Origin: Verrucomicrobiota bacterium
Lineage (GTDB): Bacteria > Verrucomicrobiota > Verrucomicrobiia > CAIQCK01
Assembly (NCBI GenBank): GCA_016235595.1
Contig: JACRJX010000004.1
Coordinates: forward strand, 1 to 64,000
Length of the DNA: 64,000 bases
Direction of reading: 5' to 3'
The notes under the pieces were generated by a model. It had not been told where the DNA came from, ran no database searches, and saw only the letters and a program-made list of their open reading frames with translations. Both the position numbers and the translations under genes were made by a program. Numbering within the stretch: the stretch's first letter is position 1; every line of letters starts with the position of its first letter. Of this stretch, positions 40,675-48,483 are shown in pieces.

Positions 40675-41157
40675 CTAGGAAAGCTTGACGAGCAGACGGT
40701 TCTTGTTCGACGAATCAAGGTCAGCGCTGAACTTGGTCAGCGATTTCCCGGCGAAGCCTTTGATGAATGTGCCGTCGGTTTTGAAGGTCGAATGACCCAG
40801 ACTCGCGCAGCGAAACTCCTTCGCGTCGTGCTGGTACTCCACTTCCGCGCCGCGGTGAGGGCACTTGATGGAGACGACCGTATAATCGCCATTGCCGGGT
40901 CGTGCGACGATCAGGGACTGCGGCAGCTTCGCGTCAGCAATCTTGACGGAGCCGCCGACCTTTGCCAGCGCGGCGACTTTCTCCAGCGAAATCGTCAGCT
41001 TGTTGCTTTCGATGGTGTAAGCGTCAGATGGAATCGGCGGGGTGTCGCCGACCTTGGTGAAGGTGGCGCAGCCGCTGAGGCCGCAAACGCAAGCGCCGGT
41101 TCCCGCAACGGCAGCGTTGCCGATGAATTTTCTGCGACTGATCTTGGACATATTCAT
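40675..41157 (-). CDS. Tat/lipoprotein Rieske-like [2Fe-2S] protein with altered second motif
   Basis: The 160-residue protein has a Tat-like leader (SRRKFIGNAAVAG) with a lipobox-like LSGC. The Rieske domain starts near residue 55. The first cluster motif is KCPHRGA (CxH, normal). The second reads CASLGHSTF, giving C-x4-H, whereas canonical Rieske proteins have CxxH as in CPLHGSTF. The DNA reads clearly. The spacing and following GxFxKG-type TDGTFIKGFA match the family. It may bind an altered cluster or be degenerate. It is the last gene of the minus-strand operon starting at 44038. Confidence 0.75.
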   Translation of the reverse strand: MNMSKISRRKFIGNAAVAGTGACVCGLSGCATFTKVGDTPPIPSDAYTIESNKLTISLEKVAALAKVGGSVKIADAKLPQSLIVARPGNGDYTVVSIKCPHRGAEVEYQHDAKEFRCASLGHSTFKTDGTFIKGFAGKSLTKFSADLDSSNKNRLLVKLS

Positions 41158-41238
41158 TCTCCAGATTGTGCATGTTCCAGTTTCGGCGACCGCTGGTCAA
41201 TGATTGGCTTGGGATTACTGACTGTCTGAATCCTGCCC

Positions 41239-42084
41239 TCAAATCCCGACAAACTCCAGCCGCGTCCCGACACTGCAACCGACGCAGCCGTTGGGGAAAG
41301 CTGACCATAGCCGGGTTGTTGCGGCCATGCCCGTGCAATGGGCCGGGCCAACCCGCTGAATGCCGAGCTGCCGGAATGCCTGGATCGTCTGCTCGATTCG
41401 TTCCGGCTTGGCGTTGAGCAGGTGCATTCCGCCCAGGACGGTGTGAATGGGTTTGCCGCCGGTAATCTGACGGATGTGCTGCAAGGTGTTGACGACGCCC
41501 GCGTGCGCGCAGCCGAGGATGACGACGATGCCCTCTCTTGTCTCGAAGAACAGGGATTGGTCGTCGGTCAGTGGGTCGGGCTGGTTGCATTGCTCATCGA
41601 GAAAGAACTGGCCACCCGTGTCCTCGAACAGTGTGAGCCGGGGAACCTTGCCGGTGACGAAGATGCCGCCGGCGACTTCTGTGACGTCCGTGGTCCAGTG
41701 CACCGAAGCTTCCCGCTCGCGTAAAGCTTGCGCCGCGGGGGCGGTCATGCCGGCAGATACCGTGCGGCCATCGTCACGGCGAGCGTATTTGGCCGCAAGG
41801 GCCGCCGGATGAACGAAGACTTGGGCTTGCGGCGACGCGCTCAGAATTGCGGCCAGTCCGCCGGTGTGATCGAAATGGCCGTGGCTCAGCACAACAGATT
41901 GCGCTTTCTGCAAAGACACTCCCAAGGTCTGTGCGTTGGCCTGTAGCAACTGGCTCTGGCCGGTATCAAACAGCAGACTCTGCGCGCCCGCTTGGATCCA
42001 AACCGCCCAACCGTGTTCCGCCAACAGGCCGCGCGTGTTGACGCTGTTCTCAACGAGGATTGTCAGAGAGATGTGTTCGTTCAT
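41239..42084 (-). CDS. MBL-fold metallo-hydrolase
   Basis: The 281-residue protein has the dinuclear metal motif SHGHFDHTGG near residue 68, AGAQSLLFDTG before it and ILGCAHAGVVN later. This is the pattern of the MBL subgroup often annotated as dihydropterin-aminobenzene phosphate synthase-like. The C-terminus has GPAHCTGMAAT and a Cys pair in PNGCVGCSVG. It probably hydrolyses a phosphate or ester, or binds metals in the regulon of the upstream DUF134 protein. A strong GGAGG site precedes the ATG, and it is 23 bp from the methyltransferase stop. Confidence 0.85.
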   Translation of the reverse strand: MNEHISLTILVENSVNTRGLLAEHGWAVWIQAGAQSLLFDTGQSQLLQANAQTLGVSLQKAQSVVLSHGHFDHTGGLAAILSASPQAQVFVHPAALAAKYARRDDGRTVSAGMTAPAAQALREREASVHWTTDVTEVAGGIFVTGKVPRLTLFEDTGGQFFLDEQCNQPDPLTDDQSLFFETREGIVVILGCAHAGVVNTLQHIRQITGGKPIHTVLGGMHLLNAKPERIEQTIQAFRQLGIQRVGPAHCTGMAATTRLWSAFPNGCVGCSVGTRLEFVGI

Positions 42085-42107
42085 GTGAGGGAAGCCTCCT
42101 ATGCGGT

Positions 42108-42770
42108 TCAGACACTGGCGCAAGGCAGAGTCGCCACCAGCACTTCCTGGTTGTAACCTTTGCTCAGTCGCGTGACCAAGCCGCGCTTGCGCAGGAAACG
42201 TTGCAGGTCGCGGAAATGATGGACTTCGTGCTGATGGAGCTTTCCTTCGGCGCGATGAATGCGATCCATGATTTGAAATCCGCGCGGGCTGAAGTCCGCG
42301 AGAACGATTTTGCCGCCGGGTTTGACCACGCGCAATATCTCTTTCAACACCGGCTGGAAATACGGGATGTGATGCATCGCGTTGAAGGTCACTGCGGCAT
42401 CAAATGCGCCGTTCCGCCACGGCAGCCGGGCGGCGTCCCGGAGAACGAACTTGATTCGATCTTCCACGCCGGCAAAACGGGCGTTGAGCCGGGCGCACGC
42501 TTGTTCTTCAACAGCGATGTCCACGGTGGTGACCGTCGCGACATGTTTAGCCAGCTCCACGAGGAAGCGTCCCTTGCCGGTGCCGATTTCGAGAACCGAT
42601 CCGCCCAACGGCAACGACTGGGCCAGGGCAAAGGCGATGCCCTTCGGGAGGTCGTAGCCAAATGTGCGGAAGAACGCTTCCCGTTCGAGCAGTTGGCGGT
42701 GGTTAGCCCGCTCTGCTGCGCGTGACTTCGCCTTCTGCGACTTTCGTTTGCGCAGGTTGGTCGTGGTCAT
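42108..42770 (-). CDS. Class I SAM-dependent methyltransferase
   Basis: The 220-residue protein has a basic N-terminal tail (RKRKSQKAKSR). Motif I VLEIGTGKGRFLVELA is near residue 59, followed by FDAAVTFNAMHH and ILRVVKPGGKIVLADFSPRG. This is a UbiE-like class I methyltransferase with unknown acceptor. Its ATG overlaps the stop of the DGC-domain gene (ATGA), so it is translationally coupled to metal-associated genes. A role in methylating a metalloid, small molecule or protein in that pathway is inferred. Confidence 0.85.
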   Translation of the reverse strand: MTTTNLRKRKSQKAKSRAAERANHRQLLEREAFFRTFGYDLPKGIAFALAQSLPLGGSVLEIGTGKGRFLVELAKHVATVTTVDIAVEEQACARLNARFAGVEDRIKFVLRDAARLPWRNGAFDAAVTFNAMHHIPYFQPVLKEILRVVKPGGKIVLADFSPRGFQIMDRIHRAEGKLHQHEVHHFRDLQRFLRKRGLVTRLSKGYNQEVLVATLPCASV

Positions 42771-43156
42771 GTATTTCCGGCCTGCGATGCCGCGCTGGTC
42801 AACATCGCAGTGGCTTTGCTGACGACGCGGCGGATGTTCTCTTCCGTCACCGGACTCTTGCCTTTATGCAAGCCGACGGCGCTCATATCGAAATGCACAA
42901 AGCGGTGCAGCCCGGCGTTTTCAAATGTGCGCCGTGAGCAGGCCTTGGGGCAACCGTCCATCAACAGCACGCGGGTTGCGTATTCGGCATTGAACATCAT
43001 GTCCCCGTCGCGTGCGCCGATACCGGCCAGGCACGACATGTTGGCTATGCCGGCGCGGTTCATCTGCCGCGCGGCACGGTCGGTCAACTCGCCCACGTCG
43101 GCCGAGCCGCCGCAGACATAGACCACGAAGGTTGGCTTGGTTTCTTTGATTTCCAT
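42767..43156 (-). CDS. DGC-domain putative zinc-binding protein
   Basis: The 129-residue protein has VVYVCGGSADVGELTDRAARQMNR, NMSCLAGIG and the defining MDGCPKACSRRTFE. Cys residues in CGG, SCLAG and DGCPKAC are the likely metal ligands. DGC proteins are a small family thought to bind zinc, with no settled function. ATG 43156 is preferred because the homology starts there; the open frame extends into the preceding gene. The NifX-like gene ends 13 bp upstream. Confidence 0.8.
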   Translation of the reverse strand: MEIKETKPTFVVYVCGGSADVGELTDRAARQMNRAGIANMSCLAGIGARDGDMMFNAEYATRVLLMDGCPKACSRRTFENAGLHRFVHFDMSAVGLHKGKSPVTEENIRRVVSKATAMLTSAASQAGNT

Positions 43157-43169
43157 GTATCTGCCGGGT

Positions 43170-43550
43170 TTAGTGATGAGCGCAACCGCCGTCGCCATGC
43201 GAGCTACAAGCACTCTCCAAACTGATCTTGGGAAGGCGGCCTTGGTTGAACTGCGCCACGGCTTCGGCCAACGTCTGTGCGGGGGATTGATAGACGGCGA
43301 TGCCAGCCCGCTGGAGGCCGTTCACCGCGCCCGGGCCGATTCCGCCGACAATCACCGCGTCCACTTGCCGGCCAGCCAGTGCCCGCAGGGGATTGCAGGC
43401 CCCGTGAACGTGAGTCTGATCGCGGTTGGCCAGCGGTTCCACGGTCATCGTTTCAGAGTCCACCAGCACAAACAATGGCGCCGACCCGAAATGCCCATAC
43501 ACGACACTGTTCAACCCTTCATCTGTTGCAACTGGAATACAAAGTTTCAT
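43170..43550 (-). CDS. NifX/NifB-type dinitrogenase cofactor-family protein
   Basis: The 126-residue protein has the MTH1175/NifX fold: MKLCIPVATDEGLNSVVYGHFGSAPLF, then VHGACNPLRALAGRQVDAVIVGGIGPGAVNGL. The C-terminal tail CSSHGDGGCAHH is Cys/His-rich. Such proteins carry iron-sulfur or iron-molybdenum clusters in nitrogenase assembly, but stand-alone members occur in many non-diazotrophs. No nif genes are present, so a general cluster or metal carrier role is inferred. It starts 2 nt after the DUF134 stop and has an AAAGG site inside that gene. Confidence 0.85.
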   Translation of the reverse strand: MKLCIPVATDEGLNSVVYGHFGSAPLFVLVDSETMTVEPLANRDQTHVHGACNPLRALAGRQVDAVIVGGIGPGAVNGLQRAGIAVYQSPAQTLAEAVAQFNQGRLPKISLESACSSHGDGGCAHH

Positions 43551-43552
43551 GA

Positions 43553-44038
43553 TTATTTGCCTTTCTTCTGTTTGCAGACGGATGCCGTTTTGGTTGAACA
43601 GCAAACGCGTCCGGAATTCACTTTCCCGCCGCAACAGCCGCCGCGCCTGGCCCCGTGGCGCTGCCCGCAACCACACGGTCCACGTCCCATCCCTTGCCCG
43701 GTTTGAGCAGGGCCAGTTCCATCACCTTTTGGCATTTGGGTCATTCCTTTCAAAACCACGGATCCGCCTTCCAAACAGAGCGCCTTGCCGTGAATCAGCG
43801 CATCTGCCACCTTCCGGCGCGCCTGCTCGACGATCCGGGCAAACGTTGCGCGCGAAATCCTCATCTTCTTTGCCGCATCCTCTTGATATAGCGCCTCCAG
43901 ATCCGCCAGCCGCAACGCCTCCACTTCATCAAGGGTTAAAGTGACCTGCTCCAACTCAAGCATGGGGATGCCCCTGGGCTTGAAATAAACAGCCGCCGGC
44001 AGGTTCCGGACGTGTCTTAGGCAACAGGGTCTTGGCAT
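43553..44038 (-). CDS. DUF134 (UPF0251) DNA-binding regulator with Cys-rich tail
   Basis: The 161-residue protein begins MPRPCCLRHV. It has the UPF0251 core YFKPRGIPMLELEQVTLTLDEVEALRLADLEALYQEDAAKKM, with a sigma-4-like HTH (ISRATFARIVEQARRKVADAL). The tail has CGCGQRHG, GGCCGGK, VCCSTK and a final Cys. DUF134 proteins are predicted transcriptional regulators, often linked to NifX-like genes. The promoter upstream overlaps a perfect palindrome, so autoregulation is likely, perhaps with metal sensed by the Cys tail. ATG 44038 matches the family start; the longer open frame upstream covers the promoter. Confidence 0.85.
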   Translation of the reverse strand: MPRPCCLRHVRNLPAAVYFKPRGIPMLELEQVTLTLDEVEALRLADLEALYQEDAAKKMRISRATFARIVEQARRKVADALIHGKALCLEGGSVVLKGMTQMPKGDGTGPAQTGQGMGRGPCGCGQRHGARRGGCCGGKVNSGRVCCSTKTASVCKQKKGK

Positions 44039-44060
44039 AGGCGTATATTCAGGGCGGACG

Positions 44061-44082
44061 GTTATGAGAATATGCTCATAAC
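44061..44082. promoter_or_regulatory. Palindromic operator upstream of the DUF134 gene
   Basis: A perfect 8-bp inverted repeat, GTTATGAG-N6-CTCATAAC. It covers the -10 box and part of the spacer of the promoter on the minus strand. Binding by the DUF134 regulator would block RNA polymerase. Confidence 0.65.
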
Positions 44083-44095
44083 TATTGCACGTCAA
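44067..44095 (-). promoter_or_regulatory. Sigma-70-type promoter of the DUF134 operon
   Basis: On the minus strand, TTGACG (44095-44090) and TATTCT (44072-44067) are separated by 17 nt. The -10 box lies 28 nt before the start codon at 44038. It overlaps the operator at 44061-44082. Confidence 0.65.
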
Positions 44096-44307
44096 TTGAT
44101 ATCTTGCGCCCAATAACGGGGGTCTCATGTCACCCATGTGGTTTGGAATATGCAGCGAAAACACATGGCGGCATGAGGCTGTTTCCACCACGTTAACGTG
44201 TGCGGTTCATAAACCGCTAAAATAGATGGAATGCGTCGCTGGCGCTCCTCGTCTTGTCTGGCAGTTAATAAGATGAGATTGGCAAAGAACTTCAAAGAAG
44301 GAGAACG

Positions 44308-44799
44308 ATGATGAAACGGACATGGCAGATTCTGATGATGGGCGGCTTGGTGCTGGCGTTGACGGCGGCATCCGGTCTTGCGCAGGGACGCGGTTGTTGT
44401 GGTCAGGGACGTGGCTGGTGCGGTCAGGGCGCCGGACCGGGCGCGGGCTGCTGGCTGACGTGCGTGACGCCGACCGATCCAAAGGAGAAGGCGTTCGTCG
44501 AACAGGTGACGAAGCTGCAATCGGAGATTCGCGACGAACAGATGGCGCTGGCCACGCTGCAAAAGAACGGTGCGAGTTCCACTGCGCTGGATGCGCAGAA
44601 GGCTGTTCTGGAGAAACTGCGCGTGCAGTTCCGTGAGTTGATGACGCAGAACAAGGAACTGCAACAGCAGATCATCAAGCGCTGCGGCGGTGGCGCTGGA
44701 TGGTGCGGCGGACGCGGCCCCGGCTGCTGGGCTAGTTGTCCGCTCGGCACGGCGGCTCCAGCCTGCGGTGTATGCCCGGGTTGTCCGTGGATGAAGTGA
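44308..44799 (+). CDS. Cys/Gly-rich Spy/ZraP-like periplasmic protein
   Basis: The 163-residue protein has a signal peptide (MMKRTWQILMMGGLVLALTAASGLA). Next is a Cys/Gly/Trp-rich region (GCCGQGRGWCGQG), then a helical part of about 65 residues (KEKAFVEQVTKLQSEIRDEQ...) typical of CpxP/Spy/ZraP periplasmic metal-responsive chaperones. A second Cys-rich region follows (RCGGGAGWCGGRG, CPLGTAAPACGVCPGCPW). It could bind zinc, copper or another metal in the periplasm. It is divergent from the DUF134 operon and may share its control. A strong AAGGAG site precedes two consecutive ATGs. Confidence 0.75.
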   Translation: MMKRTWQILMMGGLVLALTAASGLAQGRGCCGQGRGWCGQGAGPGAGCWLTCVTPTDPKEKAFVEQVTKLQSEIRDEQMALATLQKNGASSTALDAQKAVLEKLRVQFRELMTQNKELQQQIIKRCGGGAGWCGGRGPGCWASCPLGTAAPACGVCPGCPWMK

Positions 44800-44827
44800 G
44801 GTCCCGGACCTGATTTCAGAACCGACA

Positions 44828-44866
44828 CGAGGCGGTTGTGCGGCGGCGCAACCGCCTCGGTTGTTT
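44828..44866 (+). terminator. Rho-independent terminator after the Spy-like gene
   Basis: CGAGGCGGTTG (44828-44838) pairs perfectly with CAACCGCCTCG (44849-44859), followed by GTTGTTT. Confidence 0.7.
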
Positions 44867-44885
44867 ATGAAAGGCAGCGAGCGTG

Positions 44886-45458
44886 TCAGGTGGAGGGGGC
44901 GGGGGGCGGTTGCTTCTTTGCGATCTGTTCTTCGATCTGTTTCAGGATGTCTTCAGCGCCAACGAACTTGTAGTCGTCGATCGTCAGCCGTCGGCGCTGG
45001 CCGTCTTGCATGTAGAAGGCGTAGGCGATGCTCTTGCGCTCCCATTTCCGTTTATCCACGCTGATGAATGCGTCCAGAGGCACGCGCTCGCCGCGCACAC
45101 CGCAGACGGTCTGGCCATCGCTGCTCATTTGCTTGCGGCGGCCAATGATGAGCCAGACGATGGTCATGCCGCCCGCCGCGACGCAGATCGCGCCGAGCAC
45201 GAATTGCGTCTTGAGTTCGGCGGAAGAGTAGGGGGCTGGATGATCCTGGCCGGGCCAGCCGTTCTTGGCGGCGAATGCGCTCCACTTCGCGGTCTCGCCA
45301 CGCGCGACAACGGCTTGGTATTGGGCAATGCGTCCGTTGTGTTTCGGGTAGGTGACGGCGCCGTCGTAGAAGAACCAAAGTCCGAAGCCGACGCAGAACG
45401 CCATCTGCATCAACATGCGGTTTCTCCACTCGCGCGAGACCGTGGTGACGACGTTCAT
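44886..45458 (-). CDS. Membrane protein of unknown function
   Basis: The 190-residue protein has two membrane helices (about 15-32 and 88-106) separated by a loop with NGWPGQDHPAPYSS. A C-terminal domain with VPLDAFISVDKRKWERKSIAYAFY could be PH-like or beta-rich, followed by helix EDILKQIEEQIAKK. No family was recognised. It is 10 bp downstream of the Gfo/Idh gene on the same strand and likely co-transcribed. Confidence 0.65.
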   Translation of the reverse strand: MNVVTTVSREWRNRMLMQMAFCVGFGLWFFYDGAVTYPKHNGRIAQYQAVVARGETAKWSAFAAKNGWPGQDHPAPYSSAELKTQFVLGAICVAAGGMTIVWLIIGRRKQMSSDGQTVCGVRGERVPLDAFISVDKRKWERKSIAYAFYMQDGQRRRLTIDDYKFVGAEDILKQIEEQIAKKQPPPAPST

Positions 45459-45468
45459 GAGTCGCGGT

Positions 45469-46470
45469 CTAGAGCTTCACTTCTCTGTTCTCTCGCGCGG
45501 AGGCGCGAGCAGCGTCGAGCAGTTGTGTCAGGTTGCGCGCGTCGTCCACGGTGATGTGCATCGGTTCATTGCGGAGGATGGCGGCGAACCATTGCTGCAA
45601 GGCGCTTGGCCGCGGCTTGGGCATCCTCACACGCTGCCACGCCGGCGCGAAGCCGTCCGCGGTTTGACGTTTGATGTAAGTAACGGGCGGATGGCCCGGC
45701 ATATCGCGCACGGCGGTGCCTTCGGTGCCGTAAACTTCCCAGAAGCTCGGCCCGGCGCCCTGCACGTAGCTGAAGTCGAGAACGCCGACGGCCTTGTTCT
45801 TGAACTCGACCACGACGACACCGTTGTCGGGGATCGGATACGCGCCGCTGAAATTGACGCACTTGCAGAGCACACTGGCCGGCTCGCCGAGCAGCCAGCG
45901 CATCGCATCGAGCGTATGGCAGGCGATGTCGAACAACGCGCCCGGGCCGGCGGACTTTTCGTCGCCGAACCATGCGCTGCCATTCTTGAACCATTTCTCC
46001 AGCGCCGCGCCGTGGCCCATGCGGAACCGTGCGGTTGCGATCTTGCCCAGCGTGCCGTCGTCGATGAGCTTCTTCATCAGCAGCGTTTCAGACTTACTGC
46101 GCTGCGGCAGGGAGATCATGAACTTCACGCCACTGGCTTTGATCTCTCGCGCCACCTCGTCGGCCTCGGCGAGGGTCAGGGTCAGTGGCTTCTCCGTGAA
46201 GATGTGTTTGTGGGCGTGGGCGGCGGAGACGAGGATCGTGCGGTGCTTGCTGCTCTCGGAGCAGACGATGACCGCATCCACGTCCTTGCGGCTGAGCACA
46301 CGGGCGAGGTCATTGTCGAACGGCACGCCGAGTTCCTTGGCTACGGGTTCGCCGCGGGCGGGGTCGTCATCCCAGACGCAGGCAATCTGGACATCCTGGG
46401 AATTGCGCGCTTCCTGCGCGTAGCTGTTGACATGCAAGTGGGCTGTGGAAAGTAGTGCTATTCGGATCAT
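45469..46470 (-). CDS. Gfo/Idh/MocA-family oxidoreductase, cytoplasmic
   Basis: The 333-residue protein has a Rossmann domain with IRIALLSTAHLH, VDAVIVCSESSKH and IFTEKPLT (family EKP motif near residue 97). The C-terminal domain has GALFDIACHTLDAMRWLLGEPASV. There is no signal peptide, unlike the member at 20603. It probably oxidises a sugar or sugar acid with NAD(P). The first glycine-rich loop is STAHLH rather than GxGxxG, which occurs in some family members. Confidence 0.85.
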   Translation of the reverse strand: MIRIALLSTAHLHVNSYAQEARNSQDVQIACVWDDDPARGEPVAKELGVPFDNDLARVLSRKDVDAVIVCSESSKHRTILVSAAHAHKHIFTEKPLTLTLAEADEVAREIKASGVKFMISLPQRSKSETLLMKKLIDDGTLGKIATARFRMGHGAALEKWFKNGSAWFGDEKSAGPGALFDIACHTLDAMRWLLGEPASVLCKCVNFSGAYPIPDNGVVVVEFKNKAVGVLDFSYVQGAGPSFWEVYGTEGTAVRDMPGHPPVTYIKRQTADGFAPAWQRVRMPKPRPSALQQWFAAILRNEPMHITVDDARNLTQLLDAARASARENREVKL

Positions 46471-46553
46471 GGCACGAGTTTAGCGGTGTGACGCGGCGTA
46501 ATTCCAGTGGATTCTGATAAACCGCATCTACCCGTTGCGCTTGGCGAAGGGCA

Positions 46554-47459
46554 ATGCTACTTTGCGCGGTGCTTGACGCCAAGAAATCCAAGAATGGGCT
46601 GACCATCGCCCACCGTTCACACCCACGGACCTACCGCGAATTCTGCTACGTTTACCCCGTCATCTCGCGCCGCAGCCACGGTTTATCCGTCGGCATCAAT
46701 CTGAGTCCGAACAAGGCGTGTAATTTTTCCTGCGTCTATTGCCAGGTGGATCGCGCGACGCCATCGAAGGTCTCCAAGCTTGTGCTGGCGACGTTGGAGC
46801 ACGAGTTGCGACAGATGGTGGAACTGGTCCGTTCCGGCACGCTTGCGAGCGAGTATCCGTTCAACACCGTGATGGACATGGCCACGCACATCAACGATAT
46901 CGCGCTCAGCGGCGACGGCGAGCCGACGACGGTGCGGCAGTTTCGGGAGGTTGTTGAAGTGGTGTCGCGAGTGAAGCGCGAGATGGCATTGCAGGACACG
47001 AAGGTGGTGTTGATCACTGATGGCGCCGGACTCGACCGGACGGATGTGCAGACGGGACTCAAACTGCTGGACGAGGACAACGGCGAGATATGGGCCAAGC
47101 TCGACGCTGGCACGGAACTGTATTTCAAGCAGGTGAATCGGACAGCGATTGCGTTCAGCCGCATCCTGAAGAATCTCTTGCTCACCGCCCGCCCGCGGCC
47201 CATCGTCATCCAGAGTCTTTTCATGCGGCTTCACGGGGAACCGCCGCCCTCCGTCGAGATCGAAGCCTACTGCGGGCGGCTCAACGAGATCATTCGGTCC
47301 GGCGGAAAAATAAAGCTCGTTCAGGTTTATACCGTTGTGCGCAAGCCGCTCGAGACGTGGGTGGAACCTCTGAGTGAGGCGGAACTCGATTCCATTGCCG
47401 GGCTGGTTCGCGAGAGGACCTTGCTCCCGGTCGAGACGTTTAGCGGCGGCAAAGGATGA
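46554..47459 (+). CDS. Radical SAM protein
   Basis: The 301-residue protein has the [4Fe-4S] motif CNFSCVYC near residue 61 in the context GINLSPNKACNFSCVYCQVDR. IALSGDGEPTTV provides the SAM-binding glycine-rich region, and VVLITDGAGL follows. It resembles the COG0731-like group of radical SAM enzymes without an obvious auxiliary cluster. The substrate is unknown. It is not the AmmeMemoRadiSam partner, since it lies 12 kb away and lacks that family's pattern as I know it. An AAGGGCA site precedes ATG 46554. Confidence 0.85.
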   Translation: MLLCAVLDAKKSKNGLTIAHRSHPRTYREFCYVYPVISRRSHGLSVGINLSPNKACNFSCVYCQVDRATPSKVSKLVLATLEHELRQMVELVRSGTLASEYPFNTVMDMATHINDIALSGDGEPTTVRQFREVVEVVSRVKREMALQDTKVVLITDGAGLDRTDVQTGLKLLDEDNGEIWAKLDAGTELYFKQVNRTAIAFSRILKNLLLTARPRPIVIQSLFMRLHGEPPPSVEIEAYCGRLNEIIRSGGKIKLVQVYTVVRKPLETWVEPLSEAELDSIAGLVRERTLLPVETFSGGKG

Positions 47460-47484
47460 GCCGGGCGCGCTCCTGCCCGCGGCG

Positions 47485-48363
47485 CTATTCCACGGTGTTT
47501 CTCAACACGCCAATCGGCGGAATCTCAATCTCGATGAGGTCGTCGTGGTTGAGCGTGAAGTCCGCGGGCGGCACGATACTTGTGCCGGTCAGCAGGAAGA
47601 CGCCGGGAGCATAATCGTTCTCGCGGAAAAGATAATCGGCGAGTTCCTCAAAGCTGCGGTTCATCCCTGCCACGCCGGCCTGACCGTGAAACATGAGCAC
47701 TTGGTCGCGCTCGATCCGCATCGTGATCTCCAGCGCCTTCGGGTCGGCGACATCCTCCTTGAGCAGAATGCATGGGCCCAACGCGCAACTGCCGCGGTAC
47801 ATCTTGGCTTGCGGCAGGTAGAGCGCGTTTTCGTCCGCGAGGTCACGCGAGCAGATGTCGTTGCCGATGGTGTAGCCGATGACAGCGCCGGCGTAGTTGA
47901 TGACCAGCGCCAGTGAAGGCTCGGGCACGCTGCGCTTGGAGTCCACGCGGATGCGGACGTGTTGATCGGGGCCGACGGTGCGTTCCGGTGTGGCCTTGAA
48001 AAACAGCTCGGGCCGCGGCGCGCCGAAGACCTTCTCGTAGAGAACGCCGCCACCATTCTTGGAAGCGGCCGCCACGCGCCTGTCGCGACATTGCGGATAA
48101 GTGACCTCGGAAGCCCAGACTTCCTGCACGTCGATCGGCGCCTCCAATTGCACCTGCCGCAGCGGCAGCGCCGGCGCCTTTTGAATCGCCTCAGCCACAG
48201 CCGCGGCTGGCTCATCCAGCCGCAACAGGCCTGACACGGAGCCAAAAGTGTTCGGGTCTTTCGTCGTCAGATCAATGACGCGATCGCCGTCGAGCAGCCC
48301 GAGGCGGAAATGATAGCCGTCCTGAAACTGCAAACCGGGGGTGGTGAAGCGAATGATTCTCAT
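47485..48363 (-). CDS. Fumarylacetoacetate hydrolase-family protein
   Basis: The 292-residue protein has the FAH C-domain layout: VWASEVTYP, RPELFFKATPERTVG, VPEPSLALVINYAGAVIGYTIGNDICSRDL and FHGQAGVAGMNRSFEELADYLF. The metal ligands are expected at the Glu of PEP (in VPEPSLA) and at the Asp of the NDICSRDL segment. It probably cleaves or hydrates a beta-diketo acid in sugar-acid or aromatic catabolism. Similar proteins act on 2-keto-3-deoxy sugar acids, consistent with the Gfo/Idh genes nearby. Confidence 0.85.
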   Translation of the reverse strand: MRIIRFTTPGLQFQDGYHFRLGLLDGDRVIDLTTKDPNTFGSVSGLLRLDEPAAAVAEAIQKAPALPLRQVQLEAPIDVQEVWASEVTYPQCRDRRVAAASKNGGGVLYEKVFGAPRPELFFKATPERTVGPDQHVRIRVDSKRSVPEPSLALVINYAGAVIGYTIGNDICSRDLADENALYLPQAKMYRGSCALGPCILLKEDVADPKALEITMRIERDQVLMFHGQAGVAGMNRSFEELADYLFRENDYAPGVFLLTGTSIVPPADFTLNHDDLIEIEIPPIGVLRNTVE

Positions 48364-48483
48364 GACGAAAATTCGATGGTCGTTATCCTTTAGCGTTGAC
48401 TCACGCGAACACTCTAGGAGAATGCGCCTACGCCGTCAACCGGATGAACCTGGGTGCATCGGCGGCGAGGAACGAGTGGACTG

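Noticed and set aside
43170..44038. Nitrogen fixation locus suggested by the NifX-like gene
   Set aside because: No nifHDK, nifB, nifE/N or other nif genes are present; stand-alone NifX-like proteins are common outside diazotrophs.
46554..47459. Radical SAM protein considered as the AmmeMemoRadiSam partner
   Set aside because: It lies 12.5 kb away and its sequence context (CNFSCVYCQVDR) fits another radical SAM group; no adjacency supports the pairing.
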